Shown: positions 1 to 8,887, numbered from the stretch's first letter. The stretch: DNA of 56,604 nt from Halomonas cupida (GCF_900142755.1 NZ_FRCA01000020.1:1-56604); one strand, 5' to 3'. The notes: generated by a model not told the origin, from the sequence alone. Made by a program: numbers and translations.

Positions 1-82
1 TCTCAAGAAACACTTTCAAATCAACCACTTCTACCACCTTTCACCGCTTGCGACGTTTGCTCGTCGCCAGCAGCGGATGCGT

Positions 83-111
83 ACTTTACGGATTTAGAAG
101 GCACCCTGCAA
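83..111 (-). promoter_or_regulatory. Stable-RNA-type sigma70 promoter firing leftward
   Basis: On the minus strand a -35 TTGCAG (106-111) and a -10 TAAAGT (83-88) are separated by exactly 17 bp. They are followed by ACGCATCC, which resembles the discriminator of gammaproteobacterial rRNA promoters. The upstream DNA (about 115-140) has a run of A/T like an UP element. No protein reads through convincingly here. The transcript would leave the window at base 1, so an rRNA or tRNA operon to the left is only inferred. Confidence 0.4.
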
Positions 112-190
112 GACCCTTCTGTAAAAAAGTTTGCGAAGTTTCGAGCAGCGAGTCGCGAGCACCGAGCCGTATAGTGCCAGAGGTCTACTC

Positions 191-270
191 GTAGCTCGCG
201 ACCCACAGGGACGTGGGAAGTGCCCATGTTCGTCGGGAACCAACATGGGCCAGCTCGTAGCTCGTAGCTC
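191..270. repeat. Single copy of hairpin repeat next to the prpD stop codon
   Basis: The stretch has the same plan as the 6927-7082 repeats: GTAGCTCG, CGACCCAC...GTGGGAAG, a second hairpin around TTCGTCGGGAAC, then GCCAGCTCGTAGCTC. The second hairpin has a 9-bp stem, GCCCATGTT / AACATGGGC. The stem bases differ from the copies near prpB but pairing is kept. It overlaps the prpD stop codon (269-271), so it forms the end of the prp transcript and could act as a 3' stabiliser or weak terminator. Confidence 0.7.
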
Positions 271-1750
271 AAATCGCCCACAGCGCCATGAACCGATCCA
301 CGGCAGTGGCCTCAAGCCGCTGCCGATCGCGACACAGGTTCATGATCTCCTCACAGCGCTGAGGGGGAAACCGCGTCGCCAGGTGGCGGGCAAACTTGTC
401 GATCAACACCGGCATGCCCTCATCCCGACGACGACGGTGACCAATGGGGTACTCCACCGCCACCTTGTCGGTGGCGCTGCCATCGGTAAAGAAGACCTGT
501 ATCGCATTGGCGATGGAACGTTTGCTCGGGTCCAGGTAATCACGGCTGTATGCCGGGTCCTCCTGCACGATCATCCTGTCGCGCAACTGGTCGATGACCG
601 GATGGTCACGATGGAAACCATCTTCATAGTGCTCGGCCTGCAATTCGCCAAAGGCCAGCGGGACTGCCGTCATGTACTGCAGGCAGTGGTCGCGATCGGC
701 CGGGTTGGCCAGATCCCCCTGCTTGGAGATGATGCGTATCGCCGACTCATGGGTCGTCAGCTCGATACGCTCTATCTCATCCAACCGATCCTTGACCTCC
801 GGGTACAATGTAACCGCCGCCTCACAGGCCGTCTGGGCATGGAACTCGGCAGGAAACGCCAGCTTGAACAGTACGTTCTCCATCACATAGCTGCCGAAGT
901 CGCGCTGGAAACTCAGTCGACGCTGGGACGCTGGCTTGAGCGCCTGGTCGCTGTTGGTGTGACTGAAACAGACATCGATAAACCCCCATTGAGGTGCACT
1001 CAGTACACCGGGGATCCCCATCTCGCCGCGCATGGCAATATCGACCAACCGCACGGCGCGCGAGGTGGCATCTCCCGCCGCCCAGCTCTTGCGCGAGCCG
1101 GCATTGGGAGCATGGCGATAGGTTCGTAGGCTCTGCCCATCGACCCAGGCATGCGACAACGCTGACAACAGCTGTTCTCGATTCGCCCCCATCAGTCTGG
1201 CGATGGCCGCAGTGGATGCCACCTTCACCAGTAGAACGTGATCCAGTCCCACGCGATTGAAGGAGTTGTCCAGCGCCAGCACCCCCTGGATCTCATGGGC
1301 CCGAATCATCGCATCAAGCACATCGCGTATGGTCAGCGCAGTCTCCCCTCGCGCCACTCTCTGCTGCGAGAGATGATCCGCAACAGCGAGGATAGCGCCG
1401 AGGTTGTCCGATGGGTGGCCCCACTCGGCAGCCAGCCAGGTATCGTTATAGTCCAGCCAACGGATACAGGCGCCGATGTCCCAGGCCGCCTTGACCGGGT
1501 CCAGCCGAAAGGCAGTGCCCGGTACTCGTGCACCATGCGGTACCCATGTCCCCTCGACCAACGGCCCCAGATGCTTCAGGCATTCAGGAAAACGCAGCGC
1601 CAGCAGCCCACAGCCAAGGCTGTCCATCAAGCAATGGCGCGCCGTATCGAAGGCTTCATCACTCTCTATCTCGAACTCCAGAATGTAGTCTGCAATACGC
1701 TGGAGCTCCTGATCATAATCAGGACGGATATTGCTCTCGACGTTGCTCAT
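269..1750 (-). CDS. prpD: 2-methylcitrate dehydratase PrpD
   Basis: PrpD dehydrates 2-methylcitrate to 2-methyl-cis-aconitate in the cytosolic methylcitrate cycle, without an iron-sulfur cluster. The 493-residue product matches the usual length of the MmgE/PrpD family and carries family segments such as WLDYNDTWLAAEWGHPSDNL near residue 100. The start at 1750 was chosen because GGAGGT sits four bases upstream; a longer reading frame from 1807 would overlap the prpF stop and lacks such a site. It is the last gene of the prp operon, 53 bp after prpF. Having PrpD together with AcnD/PrpF is common but formally redundant, because AcnD performs the same dehydration. Identification is confident; its actual share of flux is not visible. 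Confidence 0.95.
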   Translation of the reverse strand: MSNVESNIRPDYDQELQRIADYILEFEIESDEAFDTARHCLMDSLGCGLLALRFPECLKHLGPLVEGTWVPHGARVPGTAFRLDPVKAAWDIGACIRWLDYNDTWLAAEWGHPSDNLGAILAVADHLSQQRVARGETALTIRDVLDAMIRAHEIQGVLALDNSFNRVGLDHVLLVKVASTAAIARLMGANREQLLSALSHAWVDGQSLRTYRHAPNAGSRKSWAAGDATSRAVRLVDIAMRGEMGIPGVLSAPQWGFIDVCFSHTNSDQALKPASQRRLSFQRDFGSYVMENVLFKLAFPAEFHAQTACEAAVTLYPEVKDRLDEIERIELTTHESAIRIISKQGDLANPADRDHCLQYMTAVPLAFGELQAEHYEDGFHRDHPVIDQLRDRMIVQEDPAYSRDYLDPSKRSIANAIQVFFTDGSATDKVAVEYPIGHRRRRDEGMPVLIDKFARHLATRFPPQRCEEIMNLCRDRQRLEATAVDRFMALWAI

Positions 1751-1803
1751 GCTGACCTCCATCGGAACGAAAAACGCCACCCCGGAGGGTGGCGTCGCAG
1801 TCA

Positions 1804-3006
1804 TCATGCAAGGACTTCGGCAGGAACCCTGACCTTTCCCTCCATCAATATCCTGGCACTTCGGCTCATGGTGGCCTCGGTCGCCACCCAGCAGCCCTCA
1901 ACCTGGTCCACACCAGCACCGACACGTAGCGTTCCGGATGGGTGGCCAAATACGACGGATGTCCGCGCGTCACCACCGCCGGCGGCGAGGTTGACCAAGG
2001 TGCCGGGCACCGCCGCTGCCACACCGATCGCCACTGCCGCAGTGCCCATCATGGCGTGATGCAACTTGCCCATCGACATGGCACGTACCAGCAGGTCGAC
2101 ATCCTCGACAGCAATCGCCTTGCCACTGGATGCCGTATAGGCCCGAGGCGATGCCACGAACGCAACCTTGGGCGTGTGTTGGCGGGTCGCTGCCTCTTCG
2201 AGGTTGTGGATCAACCCCATACGCAAGGCACCGTGAGCACGCAGCATTTCCAGACGCACCAGAGCCTCGCCATCGGCGTTGATGTCGTCCTGCAATTCCG
2301 TGCCCCGATAGCCCAGTTCAGCAGCATCCACGAAGATGGTCGGTATCCCGGCGTTGATCAGTGTTGCACGAATACGCCCGGAAGCCGCCACCTGCTGAGG
2401 GACTTCCAACTCTTCGACCACATTGCCGGTGGGAAACATACTGCCCTCCCCCGCGGCCGGGTCCATGAAGGATAGCCCTACCTCGGCAGCCGGAAAGGTC
2501 ACGCCATCAAGCTCGAAATCACCACTCTCCTGAACCTGCCCATCCACCACCGGTACACGCGCCACAATGGTCTTGCCGATATTGGCCTGCCAGATACGCA
2601 CTTCGACCTCACCATTGGCCGGAATACGCTCTGCGGGGACGATGCCCATCTCGATGGCGCAAGGCCCCACGGCGGACGACAGGTTTCCGCAATTGCCGCT
2701 CCAGTCGACAAAGGCCGAATCAATGGAAACCTGGCCGAACAGATAGTCGACATCGTGCTGCGGCGACTCACTCTCGCTCAACAATACAACCTTGCTGGTG
2801 CTGGAGGTGGCCCCGCCCATGCCATCGGTCTGCTTGCCATAGGGATCCGGACTGCCGATGACGCGCATCAGCAGGGCATCGCGCTGCACACCGGGAGTAC
2901 GAGCCACTTCAGGCAGATCCTCAACACGCAGGAAGACGCCCTTGCTGGTGCCGCCGCGCATGTAGATGGCGGGAATTCTCAGTTGAGGGGCAAAAGATGT
3001 ATTCAT
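1804..3006 (-). CDS. prpF: AcnD-accessory protein / methylaconitate isomerase PrpF
   Basis: PrpF is a 400-residue protein of the diaminopimelate-epimerase-like fold. It isomerises the trans-methylaconitate made by AcnD into the cis form. The N-terminal RIPAIYMRGGTSKGVF segment and the following SPDPYGKQTDGMGGATSSTSK segment (residues about 50-72) are family hallmarks; the latter contains the conserved lysines. It starts one base before the acnD stop region and ends 53 bp before prpD, so translation is probably coupled to acnD. The function is well established for the family and the context is the classical one. Confidence 0.96.
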   Translation of the reverse strand: MNTSFAPQLRIPAIYMRGGTSKGVFLRVEDLPEVARTPGVQRDALLMRVIGSPDPYGKQTDGMGGATSSTSKVVLLSESESPQHDVDYLFGQVSIDSAFVDWSGNCGNLSSAVGPCAIEMGIVPAERIPANGEVEVRIWQANIGKTIVARVPVVDGQVQESGDFELDGVTFPAAEVGLSFMDPAAGEGSMFPTGNVVEELEVPQQVAASGRIRATLINAGIPTIFVDAAELGYRGTELQDDINADGEALVRLEMLRAHGALRMGLIHNLEEAATRQHTPKVAFVASPRAYTASSGKAIAVEDVDLLVRAMSMGKLHHAMMGTAAVAIGVAAAVPGTLVNLAAGGGDARTSVVFGHPSGTLRVGAGVDQVEGCWVATEATMSRSARILMEGKVRVPAEVLA

Positions 3007-3007
3007 C

Positions 3008-5614
3008 TCAGGCCACCTCCGATTCTAGGAAATCCTCGGCGAAACGCTGCAGTACCCCGCCTGCCGAATAGATGGAGACTTCCTCGAAGGTATCCAGGCG
3101 GCAGACCACCGGTACTCGATCGCTACTGCCATCGGTACGATGGATCACCAGCTCGAGCATGGCTCCCGGCGTTGGCCTGCCCTCGACGTCATACACTTCG
3201 GTGCCGTCGAGCCCCAGGCTGTGGCGGGTCGTACCTGCCTCGAACTGCAGTGGCATTACGCCCATGCCCACCAGGTTGGTACGGTGGATACGCTCGAAGC
3301 CTTCGGCCACGATGGCCTCGACCCCCGCCAACGCCACACCTTTTGCGGCCCAGTCACGGGAGGACCCCTGGCCGTAATCGGCACCGGCAATCACGATCAA
3401 CGGCTGACCACGCTGCATATAGGTCTCGATAGCCTCCCACATGCGCGTCACCTTGCCCTCCGGCTCGATACGCGCCAGCGAGCCCTGCCTCACATTGCCT
3501 TGCTCGTCCCGCACCATTTCGTTGAACAGCTTGGGGTTGGCCAGGGTCGCACGCTGCGCGGTGAGATGATCACCACGGTGGGTCGCGTAGGAATTGAAGT
3601 CTTCTTCCGGCAGACCCATTCGAGCCAGGTATTCACCTGCCGCACTGTCCGCCAGAATCGCGTTGGAAGGCGACAGGTGGTCGGTGGTGATGTTGTCGGG
3701 CAGGATCGCCAGCGGACGCATTCCCTTGAGTGCACGTTCAGCCGCCATGGTGCCTTCCCAATATGGCGGGCGGCGAATATAGGTACTCGTCGGCTGCCAG
3801 TCGTAGAGCGGGCTCGGGGCCTGTTCCACGGCATCCAGGTCGAACATCGGAATATAGACCTGCTTGAACTGTTCAGGCCTGACGAACTCAGCGACGATGG
3901 CGTCGATTTCCTCGTCGGACGGCCACAGGTCCTTGAGGGTAATGGCATTGCCTGCCGCATCATGACCCAACACATCCTGCTCGATATCGAAGCGCACGGT
4001 TCCGGCAATGGCATAGGCGACCACCAGCGGTGGTGAGGCCAGAAACGCCTGTTTGGCGTAAGGATGGATACGGCCATCAAAGTTGCGATTACCGGACAGC
4101 ACTGCAGTGGCATAGAGATCACGGTCGATGATCTCCTGCTGAATCGTCGGGTCCAGGGCACCGGACATGCCGTTACAGGTAGTGCAGGCATAGGCAACAA
4201 TGCCGAAGCCGAGTTTCTCCAGTTCCGGCAGCAGGCCCGACTCCTCGAGATAGAGGCGCGCCACTTTTGACCCGGGCGCAAAGGACGACTTCACCCAGGG
4301 CTTGCGATCCAGTCCCAGTTGATTGGCCTTCTTCGCCAGCAGGCCAGCGGCTACTACGTTGCGCGGATTGGACGTATTGGTGCAACTGGTGATGGCGGCG
4401 ATGATCACCGCCCCATCAGGCATCCTGCCTGCCTTTTCCTCTTCGCGCGCACGATCCAGGTCTACGGCGATGCCGCGCTCACCGAGCTCTGATGTCGGCA
4501 GACGACGATGAGGATTGGAAGGCCCCGCCAGGTTGCGCTCGACAGTGGACAGATCGAAGGTCAGCACCCGCTCGTACTCGGCCTGCTCCAGACTATCGGC
4601 CCACAACCCCGAGAGCCTTGCGTAGTTCTCGACCAATGCCACCTGCTCGGGCTCGCGGCCGGTCAGCTTGAGGTAATCGATGGTCTGCTCATCGATATAG
4701 AACATCGCTGCCGTGGCACCGTATTCCGGGGTCATGTTGGAGATGGTGGCTCGATCACCGATGGTCAGGCTGGAGGCCCCTTCGCCGAAGAACTCCAGCC
4801 AGGCTCCGACCACTCGCTGCTGACGCAGGAACTCGGTCAGCGCCAGCACAATATCAGTGGCGGTGATCCCCGGCTGTCGCTTGCCGGTCAACTCAACGCC
4901 AACAATGTCCGGCAGACGCATCATTGAAGCGCGACCCAGCATGACGCTTTCGGCTTCCAGTCCCCCGACACCCACGGCTATCACCCCCAGCGCATCGATA
5001 TGGGGAGTATGGCTGTCGGTACCGACACAGGTATCCGGGAAGGCCACTCCATCCCGCGCCTGAACCACCGGCGACATCTTCTCCAGATTGATCTGGTGCA
5101 TGATGCCGTTGCCGGCGGGAATCACATCCACGTTCTCGAAGGCGGTGCGTGTCCAGTCGATGAAGTGAAAGCGCCCTTCATTGCGGCGATCCTCGATGGC
5201 GCGGTTCTTGTCAAAAGCCTCGGGGTCGAAGCCCGCATGTTCCACCGCCAGCGAGTGGTCGACGATCAACTGGGTCGGTACCACCGGGTTGACCTTGGCC
5301 GGGTCACCACCCTTTTCGGCAATCGCATCCCGCAGGCCTGCCAGATCGACCAACGCTGTCTGGCCGAGGATGTCATGGCAGACAACGCGGGCGGGGTACC
5401 AGGGAAAATCCAGGTCACGCTTGCGCTCGATCAGTTGCCTGAGGGCATCAGTCAGCAGCTCGGGCTCACAGCGGCGCACCAACTGCTCACCCAGCACTCG
5501 CGAGACATAGGGCAGACGATCCCAGGCACCCGGCGCAATGGATTCCACCGCTTCGCGGGTATCGAAATAATCGAGCCCTGTACCGGGCAAGGGCTTGCGA
5601 TAGTCAGTATTCAT
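3008..5614 (-). CDS. acnD: Fe/S-dependent 2-methylcitrate dehydratase AcnD
   Basis: This 868-residue aconitase-family enzyme dehydrates 2-methylcitrate and needs a [4Fe-4S] cluster. The three ligands are visible: Cys411 in SCTNT, and Cys477 and Cys480 in ACTTCNG. The C-terminal swivel domain carries GADYGQGSSRDWAAKG. Together with the adjacent prpF and prpC this separates AcnD from the housekeeping aconitase AcnA. It lies third in the prp operon, 131 bp after prpC and two bases before prpF. That 131-bp gap contains a strong hairpin, so some processing or partial termination between prpC and acnD is possible. Confidence 0.95.
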   Translation of the reverse strand: MNTDYRKPLPGTGLDYFDTREAVESIAPGAWDRLPYVSRVLGEQLVRRCEPELLTDALRQLIERKRDLDFPWYPARVVCHDILGQTALVDLAGLRDAIAEKGGDPAKVNPVVPTQLIVDHSLAVEHAGFDPEAFDKNRAIEDRRNEGRFHFIDWTRTAFENVDVIPAGNGIMHQINLEKMSPVVQARDGVAFPDTCVGTDSHTPHIDALGVIAVGVGGLEAESVMLGRASMMRLPDIVGVELTGKRQPGITATDIVLALTEFLRQQRVVGAWLEFFGEGASSLTIGDRATISNMTPEYGATAAMFYIDEQTIDYLKLTGREPEQVALVENYARLSGLWADSLEQAEYERVLTFDLSTVERNLAGPSNPHRRLPTSELGERGIAVDLDRAREEEKAGRMPDGAVIIAAITSCTNTSNPRNVVAAGLLAKKANQLGLDRKPWVKSSFAPGSKVARLYLEESGLLPELEKLGFGIVAYACTTCNGMSGALDPTIQQEIIDRDLYATAVLSGNRNFDGRIHPYAKQAFLASPPLVVAYAIAGTVRFDIEQDVLGHDAAGNAITLKDLWPSDEEIDAIVAEFVRPEQFKQVYIPMFDLDAVEQAPSPLYDWQPTSTYIRRPPYWEGTMAAERALKGMRPLAILPDNITTDHLSPSNAILADSAAGEYLARMGLPEEDFNSYATHRGDHLTAQRATLANPKLFNEMVRDEQGNVRQGSLARIEPEGKVTRMWEAIETYMQRGQPLIVIAGADYGQGSSRDWAAKGVALAGVEAIVAEGFERIHRTNLVGMGVMPLQFEAGTTRHSLGLDGTEVYDVEGRPTPGAMLELVIHRTDGSSDRVPVVCRLDTFEEVSIYSAGGVLQRFAEDFLESEVA

Positions 5615-5700
5615 GTCGGCAGGTCACGGTATCAGACGCCGCGTCCCTGGGGCCGCGGCATTATGGATGGCACGTTCACGTCAGTATCTTCAGCTCGGGC

Positions 5701-5737
5701 ACCTTCAACCCGCCACACCCTGTGCCAGGTTGAAGGT
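5701..5737. other. Intra-operon hairpin between prpC and acnD
   Basis: A perfect 10-bp stem, ACCTTCAACC (5701-5710) with GGTTGAAGGT (5728-5737), encloses a 17-base loop. There is no T-run on either strand, so this is not a normal intrinsic terminator. It may protect or delimit the prpBC part of the transcript; that role is inferred. Confidence 0.5.
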
Positions 5738-5745
5738 ACACGACA

Positions 5746-6873
5746 TCAGCTACGCTTCTCGATCGGCAACCACTCGCTATGCTCCGGGCCGGTGTAATCG
5801 GCGCTCGGGCGGATGATGCGATTGTTCTCACGCTGCTCGAAGACATGGGCACACCAACCGGTCACCCGTGAACAGACGAAGATCGGCGTGAACAACTTGG
5901 TCGGGATATCCATGAAGTGATAGGCGCTGGCGTGGAAGAAGTCGGCATTGCAGAACAACTTCTTCTCGCGCCACATGACTTCCTCGACACGCTCCGAGAC
6001 AGCATACAGACGAGTATCACCGACATCCTCGGACAGCTTCTTCGACCATTCCTTGATGATGGCGTTACGCGGATCGGACTCGCGATAGATCGCATGGCCA
6101 AAGCCCATGATCTTTTCCTTGCGCTCCAGCATACCGAGGGTCTCACGCTCGGCCTCTTCGGCGCTCTGCCAGTCCTGGATCATCGCCATGGCGGCTTCGT
6201 TGGCGCCGCCATGCAGCGGTCCCCGCAACGAACCAATGGCCCCGGTCACGCAGGAGTGCATGTCCGACAGCGTCGAAGCGCAGACCCGAGCGGTAAAGGT
6301 AGAGGCATTGAATTCATGCTCGGCATACAGGATCAGAGAGACATTCATGACCCGCGCATGCAGCTCCGATGCTGGCTCATCGCGCAGCATATGCAGGAAG
6401 TGACCGCCGATGGACTCATCATCCGTCTCGGTATCGATGCGCACGCCATCATGACTGAAGCGGTACCAGTAACAGATGATCGACGGCAGCACCGCCAGCA
6501 GGCGGTCCGACACATCCTGCTGCTGCGAGAAGTCTTCTTCGGTCTCGAGATTGCCCAGCATCGAAGCGCCGGTACGCATCACGTCCATCGGATGTGCGTC
6601 AGCAGGGATCTGCTCAAGCACCGTGCGCAGCGCCTCAGGCAACCCTCGCAGACTCTTGAGCCTGACTATATAGGCATCCAGCTCCGCCTGGGTGGGCAAC
6701 TTGCCTTTCAACAGCAGGTAGGCGACTTCTTCGAAACGGGCCCTGTCGGCCAGTTCCTTGATGTCATAACCGCGATAGGTCAGCCCCGAGCCGCTCTTGC
6801 CCACTGTGCAAAGGGCGGTGGAACCGGCACTCTGACCGCGAAGACCTGCTCCTCCAAGAGATTTATCTGCCAT
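5746..6873 (-). CDS. prpC: 2-methylcitrate synthase PrpC
   Basis: PrpC condenses propionyl-CoA with oxaloacetate to 2-methylcitrate. The 375-residue protein has the citrate synthase fold with the catalytic triad in place: His221 in LHGGANE, His260 in MGFGHAIY and Asp311 in CNADFFHA. The short length and the position in the prp cluster distinguish it from the longer housekeeping citrate synthase GltA. It follows prpB after a 224-bp gap filled with tandem hairpin repeats and precedes acnD. A methylcitrate synthase call is confident; some family members also accept acetyl-CoA. Confidence 0.96.
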   Translation of the reverse strand: MADKSLGGAGLRGQSAGSTALCTVGKSGSGLTYRGYDIKELADRARFEEVAYLLLKGKLPTQAELDAYIVRLKSLRGLPEALRTVLEQIPADAHPMDVMRTGASMLGNLETEEDFSQQQDVSDRLLAVLPSIICYWYRFSHDGVRIDTETDDESIGGHFLHMLRDEPASELHARVMNVSLILYAEHEFNASTFTARVCASTLSDMHSCVTGAIGSLRGPLHGGANEAAMAMIQDWQSAEEAERETLGMLERKEKIMGFGHAIYRESDPRNAIIKEWSKKLSEDVGDTRLYAVSERVEEVMWREKKLFCNADFFHASAYHFMDIPTKLFTPIFVCSRVTGWCAHVFEQRENNRIIRPSADYTGPEHSEWLPIEKRS

Positions 6874-6926
6874 GGCGTGACTCCTGTCTTTATTGTGTAC
6901 GTCTTATACAAACATCGTGTAGCTCG

Positions 6927-7082
6927 CGACCCACATGGATGTGGGAAGTGCGTGTTCGTGTCGGGAACACGAATAGCCGACCCACATGGATGTGGGAAGT
7001 GCGTGTTCGTGTCGGGAACACGAATAGCCGACCCGCATGGATGTGGGAAGTGCCCTTGTTCGTCGGGAACGGACACGGGCCA
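6927..7082. repeat. Tandem 51-bp hairpin repeats in the prpB-prpC gap
   Basis: Two nearly identical 51-bp units (6927-6977 and 6978-7028) are followed by a diverged third (7029-about 7082). Each unit has two stem-loops: CCCACAT...ATGTGGG and CGTGTTC...GAACACG. In the third unit the second stem is changed to GCCC...GGGC-type pairing. The block is bordered by GTAGCTCG (6919-6926) and CAGCTCGTAGCTC (7081-7093), as in the copy at 191-270. There are no unique spacers between units, so it is not a CRISPR array. Confidence 0.85.
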
Positions 7083-7097
7083 GCTCGTAGCTCAGTA

Positions 7098-7985
7098 TTA
7101 TTGATCGTTGCTTTCGGCAAACAGCGCGTCCAGCTTGCGTTCGAAATCGTGATAACCGAGCACGTCGTAGAGCTCATCTCGGGTCTGCATGATATCGACG
7201 ACATCATGCTGATGACCGTTATCGTGAATGCTCTGATACACCTTGAGAGCGGCGGCGTTCATGGCACGGAATGCGGACAACGGGTAAAGCACCAGGCGGC
7301 ACCCTACCTCCGCGAGTTCCTGCTGGCTGAATAGCGGGGTCGCGCCGAACTCAGTGATATTGGCAAGAATCGGAGCCTGGACTCGTTCACAGAAGGCACG
7401 GTAGTCATCAAGGGTATGCACGGCCTCGGCGAAGATGGCATCGGCGCCGGCTTCGATGCAGGCATTGGCACGCTCAATGGCCGCGTCGAGGCCTTCCTTC
7501 TGGAACGCATCGGTGCGTGCTATCAGGTAGAAATCTGGATCAATGCGCGCATCCGCGGCGGCCTTGACCCGATCGACCATCTCCTGCTGCGAGACGATGG
7601 CCTTGTTGGGTCGGTGCCCACAGCGCTTCTGTGCCACCTGGTCCTCGAGATGCACGGCGGCCACCCCGGCTCGCTGCATTTCCTTGACTGTACGCGCAAT
7701 GTTGAAGGCTCCCCCCCAACCGGTATCGATATCCACCAACAGCGGCAGGTCACTGGCGCCACAGATGCGGTGAGCATCCTCGACCACATCATTCATGGTG
7801 GTCATACCCAGGTCCGGTAGACCAAAGGATGCGTTGGCGACCCCGCCACCAGACAGGTAGATGGCCTGATGACCGGCACGCTCGGCCAGCATGGCGGTAT
7901 AGGCATTGATGGTGCCGACGATCGGCAAGGGGCGGTTGGCCTCAAGTGCCGCGCGGAACCGCGCGCCAGGTGTCATTGATGGCAT
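7098..7985 (-). CDS. prpB: 2-methylisocitrate lyase PrpB
   Basis: PrpB cleaves 2-methylisocitrate into pyruvate and succinate, the last step of the methylcitrate cycle. The 295-residue protein belongs to the isocitrate lyase/PEP mutase superfamily and shows the catalytic-loop motif KRCGHR with Cys122, plus the metal-binding DIDTGWGG near residue 85. It starts 35 bp after the regulator gene and is the first enzyme gene of the operon. Its stop codon is followed directly by the hairpin repeat block. Length and motifs are normal for the family. Confidence 0.97.
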   Translation of the reverse strand: MPSMTPGARFRAALEANRPLPIVGTINAYTAMLAERAGHQAIYLSGGGVANASFGLPDLGMTTMNDVVEDAHRICGASDLPLLVDIDTGWGGAFNIARTVKEMQRAGVAAVHLEDQVAQKRCGHRPNKAIVSQQEMVDRVKAAADARIDPDFYLIARTDAFQKEGLDAAIERANACIEAGADAIFAEAVHTLDDYRAFCERVQAPILANITEFGATPLFSQQELAEVGCRLVLYPLSAFRAMNAAALKVYQSIHDNGHQHDVVDIMQTRDELYDVLGYHDFERKLDALFAESNDQ

Positions 7986-8020
7986 GGGACTCTCCGGGTC
8001 ATCAGATTCGTGTCAGCAAC

Positions 8021-8764
8021 TCAATGCGTGGACGGCACCGTGGGACGGCTTACCACGCTGGGCTGGTCCTGCCCTTCCAGCGAAGCAGCGTAACGGGCCA
8101 GCACGTTTTCTCGGGAAGCCGCGACGTGGCGGCGCATCAACAGTTCGGCCAGTTCTGCATCGCCGGCCTCGATGGCATCCACGATGCGATGGTGCTCAAC
8201 AAAGGCTCGCTGGGGGCGGCTACCACTGGCGCTGAACTGGGTGCGATACATCCGCACCAGGTAATAAAGGTCGTCGCAGAGCAAAGCCATCAACATGCGG
8301 TTGTGGCTGCCCTGAACAATGCGATAGTGAAAGTCCAGGTCACCCTCGCGCTGGTAATAGGCCTCGCCGCGCGCCAGGTCAGCCTGCTGTTCATGCACCG
8401 CCAGAACCTCGCGCAATCCAGTGATCTCGGCGGCGGTCATGTGCTCGGCAGCGATTCGGGCCGCCATACTTTCCAGTGCCTCGCGCACGTCGAACAGCTC
8501 CATCAGTTCCTTCATGGACAACTTGACCACCCGCGCGCCAACATGCGGCACACGTTCGATCAAGCGGTGCGCTTCCAGACGCCGCATGGCCTCACGCAAT
8601 GGACCGCGTGAAATGCCGTAGGCCTTTGACAGCCCTGGCTCGGTAATCTTGCTGCCGGGAGGCAACTCACCGCGCACGATGGCATCCTGCAACTGGTGGA
8701 AAACCCGTTCGGCCAGCGTGCGGACCTCCGGGAGGGATGAGGTATCAGTATCTGGAGTATCCAT
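8021..8764 (-). CDS. GntR/FCD-family transcriptional regulator of the prp operon
   Basis: The 247-residue protein has an N-terminal winged helix (about residues 15-80, including SKAYGISRGPLREAMRRLEA) and an all-helical FCD ligand domain after residue 90. It is the first gene of the prp operon, so it probably controls its own transcription and that of prpBC-acnD-prpF-prpD, likely responding to 2-methylcitrate or a related acid. Three TTGTCGACAA-like sites upstream fit the TNGTNNNACNA pattern typical of this subfamily. In related proteobacteria such a regulator replaces the sigma54-type PrpR. The ligand is inferred from context, not seen. Confidence 0.85.
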   Translation of the reverse strand: MDTPDTDTSSLPEVRTLAERVFHQLQDAIVRGELPPGSKITEPGLSKAYGISRGPLREAMRRLEAHRLIERVPHVGARVVKLSMKELMELFDVREALESMAARIAAEHMTAAEITGLREVLAVHEQQADLARGEAYYQREGDLDFHYRIVQGSHNRMLMALLCDDLYYLVRMYRTQFSASGSRPQRAFVEHHRIVDAIEAGDAELAELLMRRHVAASRENVLARYAASLEGQDQPSVVSRPTVPSTH

Positions 8765-8768
8765 GAGC

Positions 8769-8782
8769 TATTGTCGACAATA
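8769..8782. promoter_or_regulatory. GntR-type operator O1 overlapping the regulator's leader
   Basis: TATTGTCGACAATA is a perfect 14-bp palindrome ending four bases before the regulator start codon (8764). It lies just downstream of the promoter at 8796-8824, so a bound repressor would block initiation or early elongation. Confidence 0.65.
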
Positions 8783-8795
8783 ATGGCATGACAGA

Positions 8796-8824
8796 AATGT
8801 AAGGCAGCACGATACACGGGTCAA
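8796..8824 (-). promoter_or_regulatory. Sigma70 promoter of the prp operon
   Basis: On the minus strand TTGACC (8819-8824) and TACATT (8796-8801) are spaced by exactly 17 bp. The predicted start is near 8789, placing operator O1 about 7-20 bases into the transcript and leaving operators O2 and O3 upstream of the -35. Confidence 0.6.
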
Positions 8825-8857
8825 TGCCCCTATGTAAGCCATGTTCTAGATCATTGG

Positions 8858-8867
8858 TTGTAGACAA
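8858..8867. promoter_or_regulatory. GntR-type operator O2
   Basis: TTGTAGACAA differs by one base from the core of O1. Its centre is 87 bp from that of O1 and 30 bp from that of O3. Confidence 0.45.
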
Positions 8868-8887
8868 TGGCGGCTGGAAAGGTGTCA

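Noticed and set aside
6927..7082. The tandem units could be read as a small CRISPR array.
   Set aside because: The units are contiguous with no unique spacers, and no cas genes are present.
5917..7104. A 395-codon open frame on the plus strand opposite prpC, ending in the hairpin repeats.
   Set aside because: It mirrors the codon use of prpC, has no ribosome site or recognisable domain, and its C-terminal repeats are the translated 51-bp units.
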